The notes under the pieces: generated by a model | The model's input: only the letters and a program-made list of their open reading frames with translations | What the model was told of the DNA's origin: nothing | The model's database searches: none | Made by a program: the position numbers and the translations under genes | Part shown: positions 37,910 to 45,855 of the stretch, piece after piece | How positions within the stretch are numbered: the first letter of the stretch is position 1 | Layout of the letters: every line of letters begins with the position of its first letter | Origin: an uncultured Acidimicrobiales bacterium | Lineage (GTDB): Bacteria > Actinomycetota > Acidimicrobiia > Acidimicrobiales > UBA10347 | Direction: 5' to 3' | NCBI GenBank assembly: GCA_938015575.1 | Contig: CALLPT010000293.1 | Coordinates: forward strand, 1 to 45,855 | Length of the DNA stretch: 45,855 bases

Positions 37910-38428
37910 CTAGGCCGTTGGGTCGACCTTGACCAATTCACTCAGCGCAATCTTGCCGGTGCGCTGCATCTCGACGATGCCGTAGCGGCCGAGCAGCGCC
38001 TCGAAATCGTCGAGCCGACGAGGCGAACCCGCAACCGACACCATGAGCTCCTTGAAGCCGACGTTGAGCACCTGGGCATCGAAGATCTGCACGAGGTCGA
38101 TGATCTCGCGACGCGACTCTGGCGTTGCCGCGGCAACCGTGACCATGAGCAGTTCTCGTTCGACCGAGGTAGCCGGGTCCAGCTCGCGAATCTCGAGCAC
38201 GTTCACCAGCTTGTCGAGCTGTTTCACGACCTGGTCGATCGAGGTCGAGCTCACGTCGACGACGATGGTGATCCGGCTGAATCGTTCGTCGTCGGTTGGT
38301 GCGACGGCGAGCGACTCGATGTTGAAGCCGCGGCGAGAGAACAGACCGGCGATGCGGGCAAGCACGCCGGACTTGTTCTCGACCAGAACGACGATGGTAT
38401 GGAGGTCGCAGTTCTCTGGAGCGCTCAT
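37910..38428 (-). CDS. ilvN: acetolactate synthase small (regulatory) subunit
   Basis: HTIVVLVENKSGVLARIAGLFSRRGFNIESLAVAPTDD ACT domain; adjacent to ilvB. Confidence 0.96.
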   Translation of the reverse strand: MSAPENCDLHTIVVLVENKSGVLARIAGLFSRRGFNIESLAVAPTDDERFSRITIVVDVSSTSIDQVVKQLDKLVNVLEIRELDPATSVERELLMVTVAAATPESRREIIDLVQIFDAQVLNVGFKELMVSVAGSPRRLDDFEALLGRYGIVEMQRTGKIALSELVKVDPTA

Positions 38429-38430
38429 GA

Positions 38431-40152
38431 TCAGCCCTCTCGCTGTGATGGGTCAACGAGCAGTTCGCTATTGCTCGCGCCGGCCGGGACCATCGGATAC
38501 ACCTTTTCGTCTTCGAGGGTCCGGAAGTCAACAACGACCGGTCGATCGTCGACCTCGTTGGCCTTTTGAATGGTGGCCTCGACCTCTTCGGGCGAGTCGA
38601 CGCGGAACCCAACGCAGCCCATGGACTCGGCCATCATCTTGAAGTCGGGCAGCGTGTCCAGGTGGGTCTCGCTGTAACGCTCGTCGTAGAACAGCTCCTG
38701 CCATTGGCGGACCATGCCCAGGTAGCTGTTGTTGAGGATCGCGATCTTGACCGGGATCTTCTCGAGCGCTGCGGTGGTCAGTTCCTGACAGGTCATCTGG
38801 AAGCAGCCGTCGCCGTCGACGGCCCAGACCATGCGATCGGGCTGACCGACCTGGGCGCCGATCGCTGCGGGAACGGCGTAACCCATCGTGCCCAGACCGC
38901 CGGAGTTGATCCAGGTGTACGGGTGGTTGAACTTCCAATACTGGCTGGCCCACATCTGGTGCTGGCCCACACCGGCGACCACGATCGTGTCATCGGGTGT
39001 GTTGTCGCGCAGCTGCTCGACGACTGCCTGCGGCTTCAGCCGCTCGCCAGGCTGGTGTTCTTCGTAGGTCAGCGGGTACTTCTCTTGCCAGCCGCTCAAC
39101 GTGGTCCGCCACGCGGTGCGATCAGGCTGTGCCTCGGCCCCACCGAGCGAACGAATCGCGCCGTTGAGCCCGGCAATGATCGACTTGGCATCGCCGGCGA
39201 TCGGGACGTGCGCGTGGCGCACCTTGCCGAGCTCGGCCGGGTCGATGTCGACGTGAATGACCTTGGCGTCGGGCGCGAACGAGCCGCGATCGCCGGTGAC
39301 ACGGTCGTCGAATCGAGAACCGAGTGCGATCAACAGGTCGGCTTCTTGCATCGCCATGACGGCGGTGTAGTTGCCGTGCATGCCAGGCATGCCCAAGCAG
39401 AGCTCGTGATCGTCGGGGAAGCCTCCCCGGTTCATCAGGGTCGTGACAACGGGGATACCGGTCATCTCGGCGAGCTCGAGGAGCACCTCGGCGGCGCGCG
39501 AGCGCAAGATGCCGCCGCCGCTGTAGATCACCGGACGCTCGGCTTCGCAGATCATGCGGGCGGCCTGGGCGATTGCGGCCGGGTCGCCGTCCATCACCGG
39601 GTTGTAGCCGGGCAGATCGTGACCGGTCGGCGTGTACCACTCGAGCTCGGCGCTCGGAAGCACGAGGTCCTTGGGAATGTCGACGAGCACCGGACCGGGT
39701 CGACCCGTGGTCGCCAGATGGAAGGCGTCGTGGATGATCTGGGGGATGTCGTTGACATCGGTGACGAGGTAGTTGTGCTTCGTCGCCGACATCGTGATAC
39801 CGGTCGTGTCGGCTTCCTGGAACGCATCGGTGCCGATCGCGGGAAGTGCGACCTGGCCGGTGATGCACACCATGGGGATCGAATCCATGTAGGCGTCGAG
39901 CAACGGCGTGACCATGTTGGTCGCCGCGGGGCCGCTCGTCACGACAGCAACACCTGGACGGCCCGTGGCGTGGGCGTAGCCCGATGCCATGTGGCCGGCC
40001 CCTTGCTCATGGCGTACGAGGATGTGCCGGATGCTGGACTCGATCAGCGGGTCGTATACCGGCAGGATCGCACCACCAGGCATGCCGAATACGGTGTCGA
40101 CTCCCTCATGCTCGAGGGCTTTAAGAACCGCTTGGGCTCCATTCAACTGCAT
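38431..40152 (-). CDS. ilvB: acetolactate synthase large subunit
   Basis: MQLNGAQAVLKALEHEGVDTVFGMPGGAILPVYDPL; GDGCFQMTCQELTTA ThDP motif; DRPVVVDFR. Confidence 0.97.
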   Translation of the reverse strand: MQLNGAQAVLKALEHEGVDTVFGMPGGAILPVYDPLIESSIRHILVRHEQGAGHMASGYAHATGRPGVAVVTSGPAATNMVTPLLDAYMDSIPMVCITGQVALPAIGTDAFQEADTTGITMSATKHNYLVTDVNDIPQIIHDAFHLATTGRPGPVLVDIPKDLVLPSAELEWYTPTGHDLPGYNPVMDGDPAAIAQAARMICEAERPVIYSGGGILRSRAAEVLLELAEMTGIPVVTTLMNRGGFPDDHELCLGMPGMHGNYTAVMAMQEADLLIALGSRFDDRVTGDRGSFAPDAKVIHVDIDPAELGKVRHAHVPIAGDAKSIIAGLNGAIRSLGGAEAQPDRTAWRTTLSGWQEKYPLTYEEHQPGERLKPQAVVEQLRDNTPDDTIVVAGVGQHQMWASQYWKFNHPYTWINSGGLGTMGYAVPAAIGAQVGQPDRMVWAVDGDGCFQMTCQELTTAALEKIPVKIAILNNSYLGMVRQWQELFYDERYSETHLDTLPDFKMMAESMGCVGFRVDSPEEVEATIQKANEVDDRPVVVDFRTLEDEKVYPMVPAGASNSELLVDPSQREG

Positions 40153-40246
40153 GGTTCACCTACCTGGCCGGTTGGACAGCTTCTCAGTCTGGGGTGTCAT
40201 TGGCGGAATCGCTTCGTTCTGGCGAAAGTTGGCTCGAAAACTGAAA

Positions 40247-40268
40247 CGACCTCCCGGGTGGGAGGTCG
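40247..40268 (-). terminator. ilvBN attenuator terminator hairpin
   Basis: Minus strand CGACCTCCC-accc-GGGAGGTCG followed by TTTCAGTTTTC. Confidence 0.82.
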
Positions 40269-40294
40269 AACGCGCGCAGGGGATGGCCTGCGCG

Positions 40295-40336
40295 CTACAC
40301 AAGTACGAGTACGTCGAGAACGAAGCGATGCGACAT
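40295..40336 (-). CDS. ilvBN leader peptide MSHRFVLDVLVLV
   Basis: atgtcgcatcgcttcgttctcgacgtactcgtacttgtgtag: 7 of 13 residues Val/Leu; directly followed by hairpins and upstream of ilvB. Confidence 0.82.
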   Translation of the reverse strand: MSHRFVLDVLVLV

Positions 40337-40892
40337 GACTGAGCAAGTATGCCAAGACCAGCGCGCTGGTGTCTACCCAGGATCGTTTGATCCTCCGACG
40401 ATCGCCCATTTGGCGATCGCGGTCATGGCTCGACGGGCAGCGGCCTTGGACCGCGTTGACCTCGTCGTGAGCCGCCAGGCGTTGGCCAAGGAAGACGCGG
40501 ACAATGCGCCCTTTGACCTGCGGCTCCAGGTGATCGAAGCCAGCATCGCTCATGCGCCGTGGATGCAGGTCGTGGTGACCGAGGATCAGCTCATCGCTGA
40601 TATCGCCCAGGGCTACGACGCCGTCATCCTCGGTTCCGACAAATGGGCACAGGTTGTGGATCCTGCGTTCTATGACGATGAAGCAGCTCGCGACGCAGCG
40701 CTCGCTCGGCTTCCCCAGGTCGTTGGTCCGAACCGACCCGACACTCCCCCGCTGCCCGAGTCCGCGATGTTACTCGAGCTGCCGGCCAGGCTGCAGCTGG
40801 TGTCCTCGACCGAAGCGCGAACCTCGCGACCGGACTGGATGACACCCCCGGCCCGCAAGACGGCAGAGGCCAAGAACCTCTGGGGCCTCTGA
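40335..40892 (+). CDS. NadD/CoaD-like nucleotidyltransferase family protein
   Basis: AGVYPGSFDPPTIAHLAIAVMARR (GSFDPxxxxH nucleotidyltransferase motif), C-terminal SSTEARTS. Confidence 0.82.
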   Translation: MTEQVCQDQRAGVYPGSFDPPTIAHLAIAVMARRAAALDRVDLVVSRQALAKEDADNAPFDLRLQVIEASIAHAPWMQVVVTEDQLIADIAQGYDAVILGSDKWAQVVDPAFYDDEAARDAALARLPQVVGPNRPDTPPLPESAMLLELPARLQLVSSTEARTSRPDWMTPPARKTAEAKNLWGL

Positions 40893-40899
40893 GCCCTGC

Positions 40900-40977
40900 C
40901 GTTCTCACCGACTCCAGACCCGGAATCCGGGTGCCAGATCGGTGAGAACGCGACAGCGGGTGCCAGATCGGTGAGAA
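40900..40977. repeat. palindrome plus direct repeat element (21-bp CGGGTGCCAGATCGGTGAGAA twice, with an inverted arm)
   Basis: Direct copies 40928-40948 and 40957-40977; inverted arm CGTTCTCACCGA 40900-40911 pairs with 40939-40950; inner CCCGGA/TCCGGG. Confidence 0.85.
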
Positions 40978-40989
40978 TGCCGGATTTGG

Positions 40990-41145
40990 TCAAGCGAAGA
41001 GGGCAAGCGCGGCGATGACGAGCACGATGCCGGCGATCAGAGCAAGGGCGGCGATCCCGTTCGCTCGCCGAGTGCGCCATTGGTGCGAGCGTCGGTGCAC
41101 TGACGGATAGCGGTCTACCGCGCTCGGTCCCTCGACGTCGTCCAT
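40990..41145 (-). CDS. small single-TM membrane protein (51 aa)
   Basis: MDDVEGPSAVDRYPSVHRRSHQWRTRRANGIAALALIAGIVLVIAALALFA*: basic stretch then TM; below ORF-track cutoff. Confidence 0.5.
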   Translation of the reverse strand: MDDVEGPSAVDRYPSVHRRSHQWRTRRANGIAALALIAGIVLVIAALALFA

Positions 41146-41172
41146 GACCGGGAACCTAGTACGTTGTTGCTT

Positions 41173-41859
41173 ATGGGGCTGCTGAGAAAGTCACCGGAAA
41201 CGGGCGTCATCTGCGAAGCGCCGCGCATCGAGGTGCACGATGCGTTTGCCACGCCCGAGGAATGCGCCCACATCATCGAGCTTGCCCGCAACAACATGGA
41301 CTCGGCGTCGATCATCAACGCCGAGGGTGAGAGCGTCGAAAACAACCTGCGCCGCACCGCCGACATCGGCTGGGTGTACACCGACGAAACGGCCATCGTC
41401 GGCAAGCTCGTCGGCCGGGTCGCCGAGCTCGCGGGCATGCCAGCCAAGAACTGCGAACGCATCCAGGTCGTCCACTACGACGTGGGCGGGAAGTACACGC
41501 CGCACTTGGACACGTTCAAGCCCGACCCGTCGAATGCGCACTACCGGCGCTCAGGTCAACGGCTCAAAACCGGGCTGCTCTATCTGCACGAACCCGGCAA
41601 GGGAGGATCGACGAGCTTCCCCAAGGCCAAGGCCAAAGTGAAGCCCAAGGTCGGCCGTCTTGCCCTCTTCGAGCTGGTGCATCCCGGTACGACCGAACCG
41701 AATCTCGACTCGGTGCATGCCGGAACCCCGGTGTGGAGCGGCGAGAAATGGGCGTGCAACTTCTGGTTCTGCGAACGCAGTGTCAAGGGCAACAGCAAGA
41801 AGCACGCGCCCAAACCGAAACCGACCGCGTCGGCCAAACGCAAGCGGAAGAAGCGCTGA
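41173..41859 (+). CDS. prolyl 4-hydroxylase-like 2-oxoglutarate/Fe(II) dioxygenase with basic C-terminal tail
   Basis: QVVHYDVGGKYTPHLDTF (HxD), TGLLYLHEPGKGGSTSFP, HAGTPVWSGEKWACNFWF (distal H and K); tail KHAPKPKPTASAKRKRKKR. Confidence 0.87.
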   Translation: MGLLRKSPETGVICEAPRIEVHDAFATPEECAHIIELARNNMDSASIINAEGESVENNLRRTADIGWVYTDETAIVGKLVGRVAELAGMPAKNCERIQVVHYDVGGKYTPHLDTFKPDPSNAHYRRSGQRLKTGLLYLHEPGKGGSTSFPKAKAKVKPKVGRLALFELVHPGTTEPNLDSVHAGTPVWSGEKWACNFWFCERSVKGNSKKHAPKPKPTASAKRKRKKR

Positions 41860-41923
41860 GAACTCACACAACATTTCGCCCTAGCGTGGCAGCGGTCACA
41901 ACGACCTTCTAAGGTGTGCGGCC

Positions 41924-43114
41924 ATGTCGCATGTGACGTTCAGCTCGGTGGGTAAGCGGTATCCGAACGGTTTCGAAGCCGTCAAGGATCTCAATCTGGA
42001 AATCGAACAAGGCGAGTTCCTCGTCATGGTCGGTCCGTCCGGTTGTGGCAAGTCGACCACATTGCGGATGATCGCCGGTCTCGAAGAGATCACGGGCGGC
42101 GAGATCGCGATCGGCGACCGGGTCGTCAACGACCTCCCGCCCAAGGATCGCGACATCGCGATGGTGTTCCAGAACTACGCGCTCTATCCCCACATGACGG
42201 TGTTCGACAACATCGCTTTTGCCCTGAAGCTGCAGAAGATGCCCAAGAGCGAGATCCGTGAGCGCGTCGAAAACGCCGCTCGCATTTTGGAACTGAACGA
42301 ACTGCTCGATCGCAAGCCGGCCAAGCTCTCGGGCGGTCAACGCCAACGCGTCGCCATGGGCCGAGCCATCGTGCGTCGTCCCCAGCTGTTCTTGCTCGAC
42401 GAGCCGCTCTCGAACCTCGACGCCAAACTCCGCGTGCAGATGCGTAGCGAGATCACCGAATTGCAGCGCGAAGTCGGCGTGACCACGTTCTATGTCACCC
42501 ACGACCAGGTCGAGGCCATGACGATGGCGGACCGTGTCGCGGTCATCAACCGTGGCGTTCTGCAACAGGTTGCTCCGCCGCAGATCCTCTTCGACGAGCC
42601 AGAGAACCTCTTCGTCGCAGCGTTCATTGGCTCGCCGTCGATGAACCTCATGGAAGCGACATTGTCGCCAGACTCGGTCGGCGAAGAACTCAGCCTCAAC
42701 GTCGGCCCCAACCGGTTGCGGGTCACGTCAGAATTGCTGAGCAAGCGCCCGGCGCTTCGCAACTACTTCAATCGCACGGTCGTTGTCGGGCTGCGGCCCA
42801 AGGACTTCGAAGACGCGGCGATCGCCGATGCCGGGGCCCAAACCATCTCGGCCGAAGTCGCCAATATCGAGGCACTCGGCTACGAGGTGATCGCCTACTT
42901 CAACGTCGATGCCAAGCGTGTCGTCTCCGAAGACGCGCTCGACCTCGACGCCGACGAGGCGCTCGCGAGTGTCGGCGACCTCGACTCGACGATGGTCGCT
43001 GCTCGCTTCGATCCTCGCACTCGGGTACGCGTCGGCGACCAGATTCAGGTCGCCGTCGATGTGAACAACGCTCACTTCTTCGACCCGGACACGGGCCTGG
43101 CGATTCGAGACTGA
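41924..43114 (+). CDS. carbohydrate ABC transporter ATPase (UgpC/MsmK/MalK type)
   Basis: [90 protein letters not shown]-type regulatory C-terminus. Confidence 0.96.
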   Translation: MSHVTFSSVGKRYPNGFEAVKDLNLEIEQGEFLVMVGPSGCGKSTTLRMIAGLEEITGGEIAIGDRVVNDLPPKDRDIAMVFQNYALYPHMTVFDNIAFALKLQKMPKSEIRERVENAARILELNELLDRKPAKLSGGQRQRVAMGRAIVRRPQLFLLDEPLSNLDAKLRVQMRSEITELQREVGVTTFYVTHDQVEAMTMADRVAVINRGVLQQVAPPQILFDEPENLFVAAFIGSPSMNLMEATLSPDSVGEELSLNVGPNRLRVTSELLSKRPALRNYFNRTVVVGLRPKDFEDAAIADAGAQTISAEVANIEALGYEVIAYFNVDAKRVVSEDALDLDADEALASVGDLDSTMVAARFDPRTRVRVGDQIQVAVDVNNAHFFDPDTGLAIRD

Positions 43115-43117
43115 CGA

Positions 43118-44143
43118 TTAGGCGCCAGCGACGGCGCTAAATCCACCACCACCAAAGGGCGCCGACGTTCGGCGCGCCACGAGCCGCACGCCGTGCTCGA
43201 CCGTTTCGGGCGGGCAGCCCGCTTGTTGGGCGGCCGCGATGACCATCGCGGTCGCGAGCTCTCCCATGGCTTCGGGCTCTTGGGCGACGGTGGTCAAGCC
43301 CACAGCCCCGGCGAGCGGATGATCGTCGACGCCGATCACCGACACCGCTTCGGGAACGGGGCGGCCGGCATCTCGCAGCGTCGCCACGGTCTCGATGGCG
43401 AGCGCATCGGTGGCACAGAACACCGCCGACACGTCGCGCAGCGCCTCGAGGATCGATTCTCGACGAAGTTCGCTTGACCCCGTCGGAACCCGTTGACGAC
43501 GGGTCCGATGGGGACCGAACGTAGCCGCGAACGCGTCGGCCCGGACCAACGCGTTGTCATACGCCAGCGGACTGGGATTCTGCGGCCACAACACGGCGGC
43601 CCGGCGATGGCCAAGCGACTCCAGATGCTCGGCAGCCAGTCGAGCGATCTCGACGTTGTCGACGAGTACGGCGCTGACATCGGCGGCCTTGCAGCCGATC
43701 GTGACGACGGGGACGCCCAGCGCGGCGAGCAGTTCCTCGAGCAGCTCACCCTCTTGGATATCGATGACCAGCGCGCCGTCGACCCGTTGACCAAGGCGCC
43801 GTGCCCGCTGAATCAGCACGTCGCGGTCGATCCCGCCAACCGCGTTCATCACGACGAAGTCATAGTCATGCGCGGCAGCAATGCGATCAGCTCCCGACGC
43901 AACGGCTCCGGAATACCAATACGACATGACCGCAATGAGCCCGATGCTGGAGGTCTGGCCCCGCTTCAGGCCCGACGCCACCGGGTTGACCGAGTAGCCC
44001 ATCTCGCGAGCCGCATCGACGACGCGCTTGCGAGTCGCCGCAGATACCGACTTCGAGCCCGCGAGCGCTCGGCTCACGGTCGAAGGGGCGACGTTGAGAC
44101 GCTCGGCTAGATCGACCAGGCGTGGCCGGGGACGCGGATTCAT
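43118..44143 (-). CDS. LacI-family transcriptional regulator
   Basis: RLVDLAERLNVAPSTVSRALAGSKSVSAATRKRVVDAAREMGYSVNPVA HTH/hinge; periplasmic-binding-like core. Confidence 0.96.
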   Translation of the reverse strand: MNPRPRPRLVDLAERLNVAPSTVSRALAGSKSVSAATRKRVVDAAREMGYSVNPVASGLKRGQTSSIGLIAVMSYWYSGAVASGADRIAAAHDYDFVVMNAVGGIDRDVLIQRARRLGQRVDGALVIDIQEGELLEELLAALGVPVVTIGCKAADVSAVLVDNVEIARLAAEHLESLGHRRAAVLWPQNPSPLAYDNALVRADAFAATFGPHRTRRQRVPTGSSELRRESILEALRDVSAVFCATDALAIETVATLRDAGRPVPEAVSVIGVDDHPLAGAVGLTTVAQEPEAMGELATAMVIAAAQQAGCPPETVEHGVRLVARRTSAPFGGGGFSAVAGA

Positions 44144-44176
44144 CGGGGGCGAAGGTAGACCGCGGAAACGTGCCGT

Positions 44177-44190
44177 TGCAAACGTTTGCA
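44177..44190. promoter_or_regulatory. LacI-type operator, 14-bp perfect palindrome
   Basis: TGCAAACGTTTGCA with central CG, between divergent lacI-type gene and solute-binding protein gene. Confidence 0.85.
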
Positions 44191-44255
44191 CAAGGGGCGC
44201 GAGTTCGCTAACGTTCGCTGAACATATTTGTAACTTCACCCTGGAGGGGAACCCT

Positions 44256-45806
44256 GTGAAGAAGCTTTCCAAGCTGCTCGCGGCTGTCCTGGCACTTTCG
44301 CTGCTCGCAGCAGCATGTGGTGGCAGCGATGGCGGCACAGCAACGGTCGACACGTCGGCCGTCGATGATGCTCTCGCCGAGGCCGAGGCCGCACGCGCCG
44401 AAGCCGATGCTGCCAAGGCTGCTGCCGACGCCGCCAAGGCCGAAGCCGAAGCTGCTCAGGCAGCAATCGACGATGCTGAGGCCGCCAAGGCTGCAGCCGA
44501 AGACGCTGCTGCGGCCGCATCTGCTGATGCTGACGCAGCCCGTGCCGAGGCCGAAGATGCAGCAGCCGCTGCCTCGGCCCAGCCTGCTGTCACGACGGTG
44601 ACCATCTCGGGCTCCGAGCGCAGCGAGGCTGAGGCCGGTGCACTGAACTTCGCTCTCGAGCAGTTCGGTCTCGAGAACGGCATCAACATCGTGTACAAGG
44701 GCTCGGCCAACTGGGAGACCGACATCGGCCTCCAGCTCGCCGCAGGCGCCAACCCCGACATCGGCATCTACCCACAGCCCGGCGGTCTCGCCACCGCTGT
44801 TGGTGACGGCCACGTCGAGCAGGTTCCTGCCGAGGTCCTCGACGCCATCACCCCACACTGGTCCGCCGGTGCACTCGGGTTCGGCAACGTCGACGGTGTC
44901 CAGTACGGCGTGCCAAACAAGAACGACCTCAAGTCGCTCGTCTGGTACCAGCCGGCACGCTTCGAAGCAGCGGGCTACGACATTCCGACCACCCTCGATG
45001 ACCTGTGGACGCTCGCCGATCAGATGATCGCCGATGGCAACACCCCATGGTGTGTCGGTGTCGAATCCGGCAACGCCACCGGTTGGGCCTTCACCGACTG
45101 GGTCGAAGACATGATGCTTCGCACCACCACGCCCGAGAACTACGACGCATGGGTTGACGGGTCGCTGACCTTCTCCAGCCCCGAGGTCAGCTCGGTCATG
45201 GAAGCCATCCTCGAGCAGTGGAACAAGGAAGGCGCCGTGTTCGCCGCCGGTGGCAGCATCGCCACCACCTTCTTCGGCGCCAACGGTGAGCCCCTCGTGA
45301 ACGGCGACTGCTTCATGCACCGCCAGGCCAGCTTCTTCAGCTCGTTCTTCCCCGAAGGCACGCCAATCGCTGACGGCAGCGAAGGCGCCGTCGACGTCTT
45401 CTACTTCCCGTCGAACAGCGACGAGAAGCCAGTGCTCGGCGCCGGCACCCTCGCCGCCGCATTCGAGGATCGTCCCGAGGTTTGGGCCGTCATGGAATAC
45501 CTCGGTTCGCCCGAGTTCGCGAACGCTCGCCAGCAGAAGCAGGCCGAGCTGAAGCAGGGCGACAGCGAATCGCAGGTCGCTTCGGGCTTCATCACCGCCA
45601 ACCGCAGCGTTGATCCCAGCAACTGGCTGCCGATCGAACAATCGTTCATCGCCATCATGCAGGAAGCTGAAATCTTCCGCTTCGACGGTTCCGACCTCAT
45701 GACCAAGGAACGCAACCGTGCGTTCTGGGACGAGGGCACCGCAATGGTCAACGGCGACAAGTCCGTCGCCGAAGGTGCAGCCGCCATCGATGCGGCTGCT
45801 GGCTGA
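44256..45806 (+). CDS. carbohydrate ABC transporter solute-binding lipoprotein with Ala-rich coiled-coil stalk
   Basis: GTG start, GGAGGGG RBS; lipobox LSLLAAACGG; about 75-aa A/E/D repeat; then family-1 SBP domain (NIVYKGSANWETDIGLQLAAGANPDIGIYPQPG). Confidence 0.92.
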   Translation: MKKLSKLLAAVLALSLLAAACGGSDGGTATVDTSAVDDALAEAEAARAEADAAKAAADAAKAEAEAAQAAIDDAEAAKAAAEDAAAAASADADAARAEAEDAAAAASAQPAVTTVTISGSERSEAEAGALNFALEQFGLENGINIVYKGSANWETDIGLQLAAGANPDIGIYPQPGGLATAVGDGHVEQVPAEVLDAITPHWSAGALGFGNVDGVQYGVPNKNDLKSLVWYQPARFEAAGYDIPTTLDDLWTLADQMIADGNTPWCVGVESGNATGWAFTDWVEDMMLRTTTPENYDAWVDGSLTFSSPEVSSVMEAILEQWNKEGAVFAAGGSIATTFFGANGEPLVNGDCFMHRQASFFSSFFPEGTPIADGSEGAVDVFYFPSNSDEKPVLGAGTLAAAFEDRPEVWAVMEYLGSPEFANARQQKQAELKQGDSESQVASGFITANRSVDPSNWLPIEQSFIAIMQEAEIFRFDGSDLMTKERNRAFWDEGTAMVNGDKSVAEGAAAIDAAAG

Positions 45807-45855
45807 TACAACGTCGGTAACGACACACTGATGACGTGAATCGTGGGGTCGGCGT

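Larger units (their letters stand above)
40208..40336 (-). promoter_or_regulatory. ilvBN attenuator/leader region
   Basis: Leader peptide ORF (40295-40336), hairpin 40272-40295, terminator 40247-40268, and a 13-bp inverted repeat 40208-40220 / 40317-40329. Confidence 0.82.

Noticed and set aside
38566-40338. 590-aa plus-strand ORF opposite ilvB
   Set aside because: Antisense to ilvB; no motifs of its own.
44208-45641. 477-aa minus-strand ORF opposite the solute-binding protein
   Set aside because: Shadow of GC-rich codons; sense gene has signal peptide, RBS and family motifs.

Overview
This is a GC-rich actinobacterial chromosomal window; protein flavour suggests Acidimicrobiia/Ilumatobacter-like, by inference only. 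It carries about 40 mostly housekeeping or lipid/CoA-metabolism genes. Recognisable content: three AMP-forming acyl-CoA synthetases, a flavin monooxygenase, thioredoxin, a NorQ/NorD-type MoxR-VWA pair, tyrS, a secreted dockerin/NHL protein, PlsC-like acyltransferase, two NUDIX proteins, 2-keto-4-pentenoate hydratase-like, RidA, acyl-CoA dehydrogenase, MaoC, enoyl-CoA hydratase, CaiB-type CoA transferase, menB, rpe, a TrmA/RumA-type methyltransferase, a hendecad coiled-coil protein, a Crp/Fnr regulator, a HerA/VirB4-like ATPase, a LivK-like binding protein, ilvB-ilvN, a NadD/CoaD-like nucleotidyltransferase, a prolyl-4-hydroxylase-like protein, and a LacI regulator / sugar ABC ATPase / binding-protein locus. 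I saw no rRNA, tRNA, CRISPR, transposase or phage genes. The most interesting signals are non-coding or very small: (i) an ilvBN attenuator with a Val/Leu-rich leader peptide MSHRFVLDVLVLV, a terminator, and a 13-bp perfect long-range inverted repeat bracketing the leader; (ii) a 24-aa leader ORF with a perfect Shine-Dalgarno followed by a three-way-junction RNA in front of a small basic protein and a channel-like membrane protein; (iii) a cluster of four hairpins before a dockerin gene; (iv) several palindromic intergenic repeat families; (v) two sub-60-aa genes missed by the ORF track. No complete new defence or mobile system could be supported.
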